The notes under the pieces were generated by a model. That model was not told the DNA's origin and did no database searches. It worked only from the letters and a program-made list of their open reading frames with translations. From NCBI RefSeq assembly GCF_040394755.1, contig NZ_JBEBRQ010000003.1: a DNA stretch of 64,000 bases. One strand, written 5' to 3'. Shown one piece after another: positions 44,948-52,865 of the stretch. This DNA is from Castellaniella defragrans_A. GTDB lineage: Bacteria > Pseudomonadota > Gammaproteobacteria > Burkholderiales > Burkholderiaceae_B. Both the position numbers and the translations under genes were made by a program. The first letter of the stretch is position 1; every line of letters begins with the position of its first letter.

Positions 44948-45697
44948 TTAACCGTCCGGCGTCGCTCCTGGGGCAACCTGCGTCCGATAGGGGGCGGGGT
45001 CGATATCGTGTTTGCGCATCAGCGCCCAGAAAGCCCGCCGATGCTTTTGCGCGGCCCGCGCCGCCATCGCGATATTTCCCCGGTGACGGCCCAGGGACGC
45101 ATGGATGTAAGCGCGCTCGAAGCGCTCGATGATGCGCCCCTTGGCCTCACGAAACGACTCGCGCGAGGAAGCCTGGCGCGAAGCGGCCGCCACGGCGTAT
45201 GCCTCGAGCTCGATCCCCGAGCGCTGCAGGATGGTCGCGCACAACGCGCCCTCGCCCACCGCCGGACCATAGCGCGAATCACCCTCGGCCAGCATCGGCG
45301 CCAGCGGCGCGGCGCCGTTCAACAGGCGCTCGACCCGCGCCCTGACATCCTCGGCGCAGAACGGCGGCCGGACGAAATCGGCCACCCCCAGCGCATACAG
45401 ATCGTGGATCGCCTGAGCGCGCAGATCCACCGCATAAGCGATCAGGTGCGCATCGGGACGGCGCGCGCCGGCCAGCGCCGTGCGCCACACCCCCAGCCCG
45501 GCGCCATCCATGTACATCAAGCAGGCATCGTAGCGGCCCAATGAGAGGGCAGGGTCCGCCAGCATCGCGGCGGCATCCGCATGCGTCCCCGGCGGTGCAT
45601 GCAGATGCAATCGCCCGCCGACATGCGGCCCCACCAGGGAAGCCACCCAGTCCTCACGCCCCACGGCCAGCACCGCGCAATCCAGACGCTCTCGCAT
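44948..45697 (-). CDS. Orphan regulator: degenerate receiver plus Fis-type HTH
   Basis: 249 residues; the ATG at 45697 has AAGGAG ahead. The N-terminal 130 residues resemble a response-regulator receiver, but the phospho-acceptor position in YDACLMYMDG holds Tyr instead of Asp, and the conserved Lys segment reads ADFVRPPF. The C-terminus (about 185-240) is a Fis-family HTH: IERFERAYIHASLGRHRGNI followed by AMAARAAQKHRRAFWALMRK, as in sigma-54 activators, yet there is no AAA+ domain. Thus it cannot act like NtrC. Sits 32 bases upstream of hemE on the same strand and could be co-transcribed with it. Confidence 0.75.
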   Translation of the reverse strand: MRERLDCAVLAVGREDWVASLVGPHVGGRLHLHAPPGTHADAAAMLADPALSLGRYDACLMYMDGAGLGVWRTALAGARRPDAHLIAYAVDLRAQAIHDLYALGVADFVRPPFCAEDVRARVERLLNGAAPLAPMLAEGDSRYGPAVGEGALCATILQRSGIELEAYAVAAASRQASSRESFREAKGRIIERFERAYIHASLGRHRGNIAMAARAAQKHRRAFWALMRKHDIDPAPYRTQVAPGATPDG

Positions 45698-45826
45698 CAC
45701 TGTCTCCTTTTCGTGGATGGAGAATGCAGGATAGGCGGCGGGACGTCCGGCGCCTATTCGCAGAAAACGAGGGCGACAAGACCGAGATGCCGAGCAACAC
45801 CCAGGCTTATACAGACTAAATAGGGG

Positions 45827-46021
45827 CTACCGCCCGCCGCCCAGGGCCTTTTCGATTTTTTTATCGGTCTTGTACTGGCTGAGCGCATACACCGCCCAGA
45901 TCGTCGCCGGCACCCAGCCGATCAGCGTGATCTGCAGCAGCAGGCAGATAATGCCCGCAAACGGACGGCCGATCGTGAAAAACGTAAGCCAAGGGAGCAG
46001 CAGCGCGATAATCAGTCGCAT
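45827..46021 (-). CDS. yqaE: YqaE/Pmp3 family small membrane protein
   Basis: 64 residues from the ATG at 46021, with GGAG seven bases ahead. Two hydrophobic segments in the Pmp3 pattern: LIIALLLPWLTFFTIGRPF and IICLLLQITLIGWVPATIWA, then a short basic tail YALSQYKTDKKIEKALGGGR. Members are induced by envelope or salt stress in several organisms. The leader upstream contains a run of 10-base repeats. Longer open frame to 46150 includes those repeats and is not coding. Confidence 0.88.
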   Translation of the reverse strand: MRLIIALLLPWLTFFTIGRPFAGIICLLLQITLIGWVPATIWAVYALSQYKTDKKIEKALGGGR

Positions 46022-46060
46022 AAGAATCTCCGGGAACGGTGGGTATGCATGATATTTTAC

Positions 46061-46130
46061 GGTGAGATACCGCCAAACACAGCGAAATACGATGAAATAC
46101 AGTGAGACATAACGAAATATCACGACTGAT
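46061..46130. repeat. Seven degenerate 10-base direct repeats upstream of yqaE
   Basis: Seven consecutive units fit a loose consensus NNYGARATAY on the plus strand: GGTGAGATAC, CGCCAAACAC, AGCGAAATAC, GATGAAATAC, AGTGAGACAT, AACGAAATAT and CACGACTGAT. The central five are clear, the outer two weak. A strict ten-base period places every unit on the same face of the DNA, as in sites for OmpR/PhoB-type regulators. The array ends 40 bases before the yqaE ATG (minus strand). Confidence 0.6.
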
Positions 46131-46278
46131 AATATCCAGCCGCCAGGCACTACCTGACGATTTCAAAAACCGAAATTCAAGCAATCCGTCATGACCATCC
46201 ATGAAAATGACGAGCCGATCGGAAAAACACGCAATTCATCAAAAAATCCATGATGTGTTCCAGGGAAAAACCGCACAG

Positions 46279-46325
46279 GACAAAACAAAAGGCCTGAGCC
46301 CGGTCCAATACCGAACTCAGGCCTT
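46279..46325 (-). terminator. Rho-independent terminator of hsp20
   Basis: AAGGCCTGAG and CTCAGGCCTT pair over ten bases, and an inner CGGT/ACCG lengthens the hairpin. On the minus strand it is followed by TTTTGTTTTG. It lies 75 bases after the hsp20 stop. The 180 bases between yqaE's repeats and hsp20 otherwise hold no convincing gene. Confidence 0.82.
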
Positions 46326-46399
46326 GGCCGCTTTATCTGTGACCGTCCAACTTCTGGGGGTCAACTCACTCGCGGCAGCCTTGAAACACAGGGCTTGGC

Positions 46400-46849
46400 T
46401 TACTGGATTTCCAGAACCTTGCTGCCCTGCTCGCTCGTCTGCTTGGGCAAGGTCAGCTCGAGCACCCCATCATTGCAGCGTGCCGAGGCCTTGGCAGCAT
46501 CGATCGCATGTCCCAGACTGAACCGGCGCGTCTGCACGCCATGGTAGCGTTCCCGGCGCAGCACGGTCTCGCCTTCCTTTTCGACATTCTCGCCGCTCTT
46601 TTCCACACGGATGGACACCACATTGCCGTCGATCGACACCTTGACGTCCTCCTTGCGGGCGCCGGGGACCTCAGCCTTGACCGCATAAGCCTCATCGGTC
46701 TCGGTCACATCGACATTGATGCGGGGCTCATCGCGTGATGCGAGCGCACCGCCCAGGGGAAAACGGCTGAGCAAATCATCGAAACTGCGCAGACCCTCGA
46801 AGCCAGCCAGATCACCGAATGGATTGAACCGCGTGAGATTGTTTCCCAT
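46400..46849 (-). CDS. Hsp20 / alpha-crystallin small heat-shock protein
   Basis: 149-residue holdase chaperone. The alpha-crystallin domain spans about 42-140, with INVDVTETDEAYAVKAEVPG, RRERYHGVQTRRFSLGHAID and the hallmark NDGVLELTLPK. It begins MGNNLTRFNPFGDLAGFEGL and lacks the C-terminal IXI motif in strict form (ends KVLEIQ). AGGAGA precedes the ATG. The upstream region has a GGGTTTACCC palindrome and a perfect FNR box, which suggests control by low oxygen rather than only by heat. Confidence 0.93.
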   Translation of the reverse strand: MGNNLTRFNPFGDLAGFEGLRSFDDLLSRFPLGGALASRDEPRINVDVTETDEAYAVKAEVPGARKEDVKVSIDGNVVSIRVEKSGENVEKEGETVLRRERYHGVQTRRFSLGHAIDAAKASARCNDGVLELTLPKQTSEQGSKVLEIQ

Positions 46850-46934
46850 ATCAAATCTCCTGAATTCAATGAAAACAGCAACATAGGGGCTGGAGGAAGG
46901 CTTTCGCCTACCCCGGCAACCCTACTATGAATAT

Positions 46935-46944
46935 GGGTTTACCC
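46935..46944. promoter_or_regulatory. GGGTTTACCC palindrome before hsp20
   Basis: Same ten bases as before the LuxR gene and the 75-residue gene; centred about 90 bases before the hsp20 ATG. Confidence 0.5.
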
Positions 46945-46988
46945 CAGCGAGAAATCAACTACCGCACCCGGCAAGGAGCGCGCTATAT

Positions 46989-47002
46989 TTGATCCACATC
47001 AA
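46989..47002. promoter_or_regulatory. FNR/CRP-family box between hsp20 and the O-antigen ligase gene
   Basis: TTGATCCACATCAA matches the FNR consensus TTGAT-N4-ATCAA exactly. It lies about 146 bases before the hsp20 ATG and about 107 before the ligase ATG, so it could serve either direction. Confidence 0.7.
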
Positions 47003-47102
47003 ACTTTAAGCATCAAGCTTATCGACCAGCCTCCGCCCTTGATGTAACAACCCATCCGCAAGCCGCATAAAATGAGCGGGTTTATCCCCCTGAGAAACCG
47101 AC

Positions 47103-48416
47103 ATGCGTCACGAGCAAGCCTCCCGCGCCGTGCTTCCCCTGACCTCCGCAGGCGTCTTCGTCTTTTTCGCCACCATGTTCGCCGTGCCCTCCGGGTACTC
47201 CATCGGCGGGACATTGCTGCTGCTGGCCAGCCTGCTCTGGCTGGCGCAATGCCCGCGGCTCGATACGCTGCGATCGCAAGACCACTGGATGATAGTGGTG
47301 CTGCTGATCTATTCCATCGTCTCGTCCGCCATGATCCTGTGGCTGGGCAACACTCCAAAGTATATCGACCAGTTTTCCCGCGCCCTGCTGGCGATCCCCG
47401 TCTTTCTGCTGCTGCTGCACGTGCGCGTAAGCCTGCCGATGATCTGGGCGGCCATCGCGCTCGGCGTGACGCTATCGGCCCCGCTGGCCTGGTGGCAGAT
47501 CAACATGCAGCACATGGATCGAGCCGCGGGCTTTCTGAACATCATCCATTTCAGCAACCTGGCCCTGGTATTCGTCATCTATTGCGCGGCCGGTCTCTAC
47601 TGGGCCGGCGCCCAGGGGCGCCATGCACGCCGCTGGCAAGCCGGTTTCCTGCTGGCCATCGCCTGCGGGCTCTACAGCGTGATCGTCGGGGGGAGCCGCA
47701 GCAGCTGGGTCGCGCTGCCGCCGGTCATCGTGGTGTTTCTGATTGCTTTCATGACACGGCGCAATATCGGCCGGCTGACCATCGCGGCGGCGGCCAGCGT
47801 CCTGGTCGTAGGGGGGCTGTTCGCAGTGCCCGACAGCCCGCTGCAAGTCCGCTACGCAGCCGCCGTGAAGGACATCACCCTGTACCAGGAAGACCAGCCC
47901 GACAGCTCCATCGGCGCGCGCTTCGAAATGTGGCGCGGGGCCCTGCACAACCTCGAACGAGAGCCCATCCTGGGCTGGAACCTGCAAGCCTACACCCAGG
48001 CATTGCAAGACCAGGTCGCCCGGGGGGAACTGGCGCCCGTCGCCCTGGCTTTCAACAACAACCTGCACAACAACTACATCCACGCCTGGGTCTTTACCGG
48101 TCTGCCGGGCCTGTTGGCGCTGCTGGCGCTGTATGGCCTGCCACTCTGGCATTTCGCCCGGCGACTGCGCGATGCAGACCTGACCGCGCGCGTGCTGGCA
48201 TTCTGCGGCGCCAGCACGGTCGTGTCCTATCTATGCTTCGGCCTTACCCAGGTGATCCTGCAACGCAACAACGGGATCATGTTTTATCTGCTGGCGATCA
48301 TGATCCTGTGGGGGGCGCTGCGTCATGCCAGTACCTCCTGTTCATGCTCAACCCCCTGCACCATGCCGCAGGCAGCCGATCGCAGTTCTTCCCCAACTTG
48401 TAACCAACGATCTTGA
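47103..48416 (+). CDS. waaL: O-antigen ligase / polymerase (WaaL family)
   Basis: 437-residue inner-membrane protein, about 12 hydrophobic segments. The large periplasmic loop carries the family features: SSIGARFEMWRGALHNLERE, PILGWNLQAYTQALQ, and the LHNNYIHAWVFTGLPGLLAL block whose His is needed in WaaL-type enzymes. It would move the finished polysaccharide onto lipid A-core. A Wzy role is less likely because the locus has an ABC exporter. The final 40 codons, Ser/Cys/Pro-rich, overlap the convergent glycosyltransferase gene by 119 bases. Confidence 0.85.
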   Translation: MRHEQASRAVLPLTSAGVFVFFATMFAVPSGYSIGGTLLLLASLLWLAQCPRLDTLRSQDHWMIVVLLIYSIVSSAMILWLGNTPKYIDQFSRALLAIPVFLLLLHVRVSLPMIWAAIALGVTLSAPLAWWQINMQHMDRAAGFLNIIHFSNLALVFVIYCAAGLYWAGAQGRHARRWQAGFLLAIACGLYSVIVGGSRSSWVALPPVIVVFLIAFMTRRNIGRLTIAAAASVLVVGGLFAVPDSPLQVRYAAAVKDITLYQEDQPDSSIGARFEMWRGALHNLEREPILGWNLQAYTQALQDQVARGELAPVALAFNNNLHNNYIHAWVFTGLPGLLALLALYGLPLWHFARRLRDADLTARVLAFCGASTVVSYLCFGLTQVILQRNNGIMFYLLAIMILWGALRHASTSCSCSTPCTMPQAADRSSSPTCNQRS

Positions 48417-49248
48417 ACGCATCCTGCAGCCAGGCCCGAGGCAGCCACCAAGGGGCCCGGGCCAGCAGATAGCGCAGCTCCGACTTCAGGAACCGGGCCC
48501 CCTCGCCGCCCGCGCCGCCGAACTCGCGACCGATCCAGGACTCCTCGCTCTGGAAGACCCCGATATCGAAATAGCGCCGGAGCTCCTCCATCGGCGTGTA
48601 GTTGTGCGAATGCCGGACCGCGGCGGACGCGACATAGGCCACGCGATGGCCGGCCAGCACCGCCCGCGCCGCGAAATACATATCCTCGCTCAGGATCGTC
48701 CGCTCTGGAAAGCCGCCCAACTCGCGAAACACCGACATCCGGTAAGCCGCAAAAGAATTGGATGTGAACGCCGCCTTCAGGCCCATCGCCGCAATATCCT
48801 CCCTGCCGCAGACATAGCTCGCATCCCGGTAATTGAAATGCCGCGCATGTGCGGCAACCGGATTGGCATCGCCATGCGGCAACTGACGGCCATAAGCCAC
48901 CGCCACCCGGGCATCGGCAAAAACGTCCACCAGATTGGACAGCGCCGCGCCGCCTTGCACGATCGCATCCTGGGTCAGGAACACCACCACCGCCGCATTG
49001 CAGGCCATCGCGGCCGCGTTGCGCGTGCCGCCATGATTGAAATCCGCCGAGGCGATCACCCGCACATCGAACCCGCAATCACGCGCCACCTGGGCCGAGT
49101 CGTCCCGCGACGACGAATCCACCACCAGCACCTCGACGCAATGGCGGCACTCATCCGCCGCCTGGCGCAGACTGCGGGCGCTTTCGCGCCATAATGCCCC
49201 CCCGTTATAGGTGGGCACGATCACTTGCAGAGAAATGCCTTCGGCCAT
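48298..49248 (-). CDS. Family 2 glycosyltransferase (rhamnosyltransferase-like)
   Basis: 316 residues. GT-A fold: SLQVIVPTYNGGALWRESAR at the start, VEVLVVDSSSRDDSAQVARD with the first acidic pair, and FLTQDAIVQGGAAL where the DXD position reads QDA, as in many rhamnosyltransferases. AFTSNSFAAYRMSVFRELGG and ILSEDMYFAARAVLAGHRVA form the acceptor side. Twelve bases after its start lies the WcaJ-type gene's stop, so both are in one operon. Its 3' end overlaps waaL. Confidence 0.88.
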   Translation of the reverse strand: MAEGISLQVIVPTYNGGALWRESARSLRQAADECRHCVEVLVVDSSSRDDSAQVARDCGFDVRVIASADFNHGGTRNAAAMACNAAVVVFLTQDAIVQGGAALSNLVDVFADARVAVAYGRQLPHGDANPVAAHARHFNYRDASYVCGREDIAAMGLKAAFTSNSFAAYRMSVFRELGGFPERTILSEDMYFAARAVLAGHRVAYVASAAVRHSHNYTPMEELRRYFDIGVFQSEESWIGREFGGAGGEGARFLKSELRYLLARAPWWLPRAWLQDAFKIVGYKLGKNCDRLPAAWCRGLSMNRRYWHDAAPPTGS

Positions 49249-49259
49249 GAATCACGCCA

Positions 49260-50642
49260 CTACGGATGGGCATTGAGAAAACCCTTGAATACCGTCATCA
49301 CGATGATTCTCAAGTCCAGCCCCAGCGACCAGTTGTTGATGTACCAAAGATCATGTTCGACGCGCTTTTCCATCTTTTCCAGCGTATCGGTCTCGCCCCG
49401 GTAGCCATTGACCTGAGCCCAGCCGGTGATGCCCGGCTTGACCTTGTGCCGCTGCATATAGGAATCGACCATGTCCATGTAGTATTCATTATGCGCCAGC
49501 GCGTGCGGGCGCGGCCCCACCAGCGACATCCGCCCCTGCAGCACATTAAAAAGCTGCGGCAATTCATCCAGGCTGGTCCGGCGCAGAAAAGCCCCCAGCC
49601 GCGTCACGCGCGGATCGCCGAACCGCGCCTGCGTCACCTGGCCCGAGGTCTCCTCGTGCACCTCCATCGAGCGGAATTTGTATACCTTGAAGCGTTGGCC
49701 ATTGATGCCCGTCCGGTACTGCTTGAAGATCACCGGCCCGCGCGACGTGCACTTGATCGCCACCGCAACCGCCAGACACACCGGCAGCACCAGGATGGAC
49801 AACAGGGCTCCCAGCAGCAGATCCTCAATCCGCTTGACCAGCCGCGCCGGCCCCTCCATCGGGCTGCGGCTGAGATCCAGCGTATACAGGCCCGCCACCT
49901 CGCCCACCCGATGATTCAACAGCGGCAGATCGCCCAGATCCGGCAAATAGCGGACATCCACCGTCTGATGCCTCAATGCATGCAGGATCGACTTGATGAA
50001 CCGCCCTTCCTCCAGAGGCAGGCACAGCCACAACTCATGCACCCCGCACTCCGCCACAACCTGCTCGACCGATGCCAGCCATTCCGGCGTGCGCTCGAAC
50101 GCAATGGTGCGCACCACATCGTAACCATGCTCCGGCAACAACGAGCGCCGCGCCCAGAGATCGGCCGCCGAATCCCCCGACTCGATCACCAGCACGCGCT
50201 TCAGATTGCGCCCCTGCATCCGCGTATAACGCAGGAACAAAAAGATGACCAGGCGGAACAACGACGCCAGCACCATGCCCAGGCCAACCGTCGTCACCAG
50301 CCAGATGCGCGAATAACTGCCCGAAACCTGCAACAAGACCGCCAGCACGGCAATCACCGCCAGCGCCAGCAGCCAGCCTGAATAAATACGCCCCAACTGC
50401 CGCAGGAAATGCCGGCCGCGCCACGATAAATAGTTGCCCACCAGCACTTGGCAACCCACCACCACCAAGGCCAGGACCAACGTGGCCATCAGGTAATAGT
50501 CCAGCATGAACCAGTCGCCGAAACGCAGGTAATGCGACAGGTAGCTGCCGGCGACGATCAGCAGGAAATCGATGAAGCCCGCCAGCAAGGCCAGGGGGTA
50601 ACGCTCGGCGAGGAGGGGGATGGGGGTTCTTGGGGAGGTCAT
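49260..50642 (-). CDS. wcaJ: Undecaprenyl-phosphate sugar-1-phosphate transferase (WcaJ type)
   Basis: 460-residue polyprenyl-phosphate hexose-1-phosphate transferase that starts the lipid-linked glycan. Four or five N-terminal membrane segments (to about 135), a CoA-binding-like/NAD-like middle (KRVLVIESGDSAADLWARRS), another hydrophobic span near 280, and the bacterial sugar transferase domain: QYRTGINGQRFKVYKFRSME, RRTSLDELPQLFNVLQGRMS, LVGPRPHALAHNEYY and KPGITGWAQVNGYRGET. Likely transfers glucose-1-phosphate or a related sugar. Confidence 0.92.
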   Translation of the reverse strand: MTSPRTPIPLLAERYPLALLAGFIDFLLIVAGSYLSHYLRFGDWFMLDYYLMATLVLALVVVGCQVLVGNYLSWRGRHFLRQLGRIYSGWLLALAVIAVLAVLLQVSGSYSRIWLVTTVGLGMVLASLFRLVIFLFLRYTRMQGRNLKRVLVIESGDSAADLWARRSLLPEHGYDVVRTIAFERTPEWLASVEQVVAECGVHELWLCLPLEEGRFIKSILHALRHQTVDVRYLPDLGDLPLLNHRVGEVAGLYTLDLSRSPMEGPARLVKRIEDLLLGALLSILVLPVCLAVAVAIKCTSRGPVIFKQYRTGINGQRFKVYKFRSMEVHEETSGQVTQARFGDPRVTRLGAFLRRTSLDELPQLFNVLQGRMSLVGPRPHALAHNEYYMDMVDSYMQRHKVKPGITGWAQVNGYRGETDTLEKMEKRVEHDLWYINNWSLGLDLRIIVMTVFKGFLNAHP

Positions 50643-50728
50643 GGAGCCAGAGGAGGCCGAAGGACAAAGTAATGAATTATGAGTGATTTCAGAGCCATTG
50701 CAATCGTTTCGCGATTGAAGCTACGCGG

Positions 50729-51721
50729 GTGCTATCATTGCCGCAACCCTACGCTATCTATGCAGCCTTGACCCCCCCGGCCTCCACAGCTACCGCTCCC
50801 CAGCCCTCGGTCGCCATCCTTCTGGCGACCTACCAGGGCGAACGATACCTGCCCGAGCAACTTGATTCCTTTGCACGGCAAACATACAGCAATTGGAAAG
50901 CCTGGGCATCAGATGATGGCTCTACTGACGACACCTTGCCCATTCTGCGACGCTACCAGACACAGTGGGCACCCGGCCAACTCACCATCATAAAAGGCCC
51001 TGCGCAAGGCTCCAGCCGCAACTTCGTGTCGCTGACCCATAACCCTGCGATTCAGGCCGACTACTATGCCTATTCCGACCAGGATGATATTTGGGAGGAT
51101 GACAAACTGGCACGCGCTCTGGCTTGGCTGAATACCCAGGATGCGGATAAACCCGCCCTGTACTGCACCCGCACTCGTCTGGTAGACGCGCAGAACAAAG
51201 AAATCGGCCTGTCGCCCAACTTTCGGCGGCCACCCAGCTTTGCCAATGCCTTGATGCAAAACATCACCGGCGGCAACACGATGGTATTCAACAATGCGGC
51301 TTGCCGCCTGCTGCGCTCTGTACCCGAAGACACCGAAATCGTCATCCACGACTGGTGGGTCTATCTGGTGGTCACCGCCTGTGGTGGGGCTGTGTGCTTT
51401 GACCCAGTGCCGGGACTGCGCTATCGACAGCACGAAAATAACCTGATCGGCATGAGCGCTGGTGGCCCGCCTCTGGTCAGCCGCATCGCCAAGCTGTTCG
51501 GAACAACGCTGCGGGAAAATTCAGATATACACCTGAAGGCGCTTCAAATACTGAAGCAGCACATGACGCCAGAAAACCGCTGCATTATGGAAATCTTCAG
51601 CAAAGCCAGAGCAAACTGGCTGTTGCCAAGGCTAGCGGGATATAAAAAAGCCGGGGTCTATCGACTGACATTCACGGGTAACATCGGCATGGTCATCGCC
51701 TCTGTACTCAACCGCCTGTAG
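50729..51721 (+). CDS. Family 2 glycosyltransferase
   Basis: Up to 330 residues. GT2 fold begins SVAILLATYQGERYLPEQLD, with ASDDGSTDDTLPILRRYQTQ and the metal-site DQDDIWEDDKLARAL; later NITGGNTMVFNNAACRLL and IHDWWVYLVVTACGGAVCFD. This is the pattern of O-antigen rhamnosyl/galactosyl transferases (RfaG-unrelated). The start is uncertain: the frame opens with GTG at 50729, no in-frame ATG exists, and TTG at 50738 or 50768 could serve. Only plus-strand gene in this part of the locus. Confidence 0.85.
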   Translation: MLSLPQPYAIYAALTPPASTATAPQPSVAILLATYQGERYLPEQLDSFARQTYSNWKAWASDDGSTDDTLPILRRYQTQWAPGQLTIIKGPAQGSSRNFVSLTHNPAIQADYYAYSDQDDIWEDDKLARALAWLNTQDADKPALYCTRTRLVDAQNKEIGLSPNFRRPPSFANALMQNITGGNTMVFNNAACRLLRSVPEDTEIVIHDWWVYLVVTACGGAVCFDPVPGLRYRQHENNLIGMSAGGPPLVSRIAKLFGTTLRENSDIHLKALQILKQHMTPENRCIMEIFSKARANWLLPRLAGYKKAGVYRLTFTGNIGMVIASVLNRL

Positions 51722-51795
51722 GCTCACCGCCAGAATCATTGCCGGGCAATTAGACGCACGCCCACAACCATCATCGCGGCACAACCGCAAACATC

Positions 51796-52782
51796 CTAGT
51801 TTCGGCGGAAATTTCTGAGACTGGAGGCAATCGCTCGGAGAGGCGCGGTGATCCTCCAAGATTTTGATTTTCTATATGAGGCCTCGGCCGCCAGACTCTG
51901 TTGGAGTTGATGTTTAAGACGAGAAATTTCCCGTTCGGCATCTTGCGGCCATATTGAATTAACCACGCTTGATGTCTTGAAAGAATTAACCATGGCCTGC
52001 CAGCTGCTTATGATTTCTTCTTGATCCTCGCTGGAACGCAATGCCACAAAAAATTCAAGCTGATCTCGTTCGGTATCATGAAAGTCAACACATGCGAAGC
52101 CCAGCATACCGGTATGCGCCAACTCAAGAAACAGTTTGGCGAATGACTCCGGAGTGAAAACCCAGCAATGAACATCACGATACACCCCGTTTTCCAGCGA
52201 GTCTCGTGCCATATCCAACGCGTCCGAGAAGGAGTATTTCCTTCCCAGATTTTCAGCATCCACCCGACCTGCCCATACCCCCCCACAATCCACATCCCTG
52301 ACCTTAAGAAAAAAATCCAATATCAGATAGGGATGGGGTACTCGGGATTTTGTCAAATAACCAAGAAAAACCTCTGACAGCGTAGTTTCCGAGCGAAGAA
52401 TATCGAACGTAAAACGCCGATCAGGAACAACCAAACGCAACTGTCCGCCCGTATTCAGAATACAACGTACCTCAGACAACCAAGTGATTAGATCAGGCAC
52501 ATGCTCAACAACATGCGACGCAATAACATAATCAACAGTGCGCCCATTCAATGCATTGCTTAGCGTATTCTTCCCCCATACGCCATCCACACCGACAATC
52601 GCATCAGCGTCGACATCGGGATCATTTTTATATTTTTCCCTTAGCGACTTAGTGTCCTCATGATCCACATACAGAATATTCCCTTCGCCTTTCGAGACGA
52701 TGGGTCGGTGCAGCGGCCCTATTTCAGCACCAACACTGTTAACAATATCCAATCCACTGATTATCTTTTGCTTGCGGTCCAT
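51796..52782 (-). CDS. SAM-dependent methyltransferase with C-terminal coiled coil
   Basis: 328 residues. The class I methyltransferase part (about 10-240) has VNSVGAEIGPLHRPIVSKGE, DYVIASHVVEHVPDLITWLS and LNTGGQLRLVVPDRRFTFDI. The last 50 residues (ISRLKHQLQQSLAAEASYRK, then a SWRITAPLRAIASSLR end) form a short coiled coil plus a basic amphipathic tail of the kind found on many O-antigen enzymes. It may methylate a sugar, possibly at the chain end. Base composition is poorer in G+C than the window's first half. Confidence 0.82.
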   Translation of the reverse strand: MDRKQKIISGLDIVNSVGAEIGPLHRPIVSKGEGNILYVDHEDTKSLREKYKNDPDVDADAIVGVDGVWGKNTLSNALNGRTVDYVIASHVVEHVPDLITWLSEVRCILNTGGQLRLVVPDRRFTFDILRSETTLSEVFLGYLTKSRVPHPYLILDFFLKVRDVDCGGVWAGRVDAENLGRKYSFSDALDMARDSLENGVYRDVHCWVFTPESFAKLFLELAHTGMLGFACVDFHDTERDQLEFFVALRSSEDQEEIISSWQAMVNSFKTSSVVNSIWPQDAEREISRLKHQLQQSLAAEASYRKSKSWRITAPLRAIASSLRNFRRN

Positions 52783-52865
52783 CAGCCTTTTACTCCAATT
52801 CTTGATAAACGAATTACTTCGCCAGAATTTGCAGCCAGGAACACCACCAGAAGCGATCCCATGGA

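Noticed and set aside
46061..46130. A CRISPR array
   Set aside because: The repeated units are only ten bases, have no spacers and are degenerate; they look like protein-binding sites. No other array-like structure was seen.
46201..46521. A 106-codon plus-strand open frame near hsp20
   Set aside because: It crosses the hsp20 terminator and then the hsp20 coding region on the other strand; there is no ribosome-binding site or family motif.
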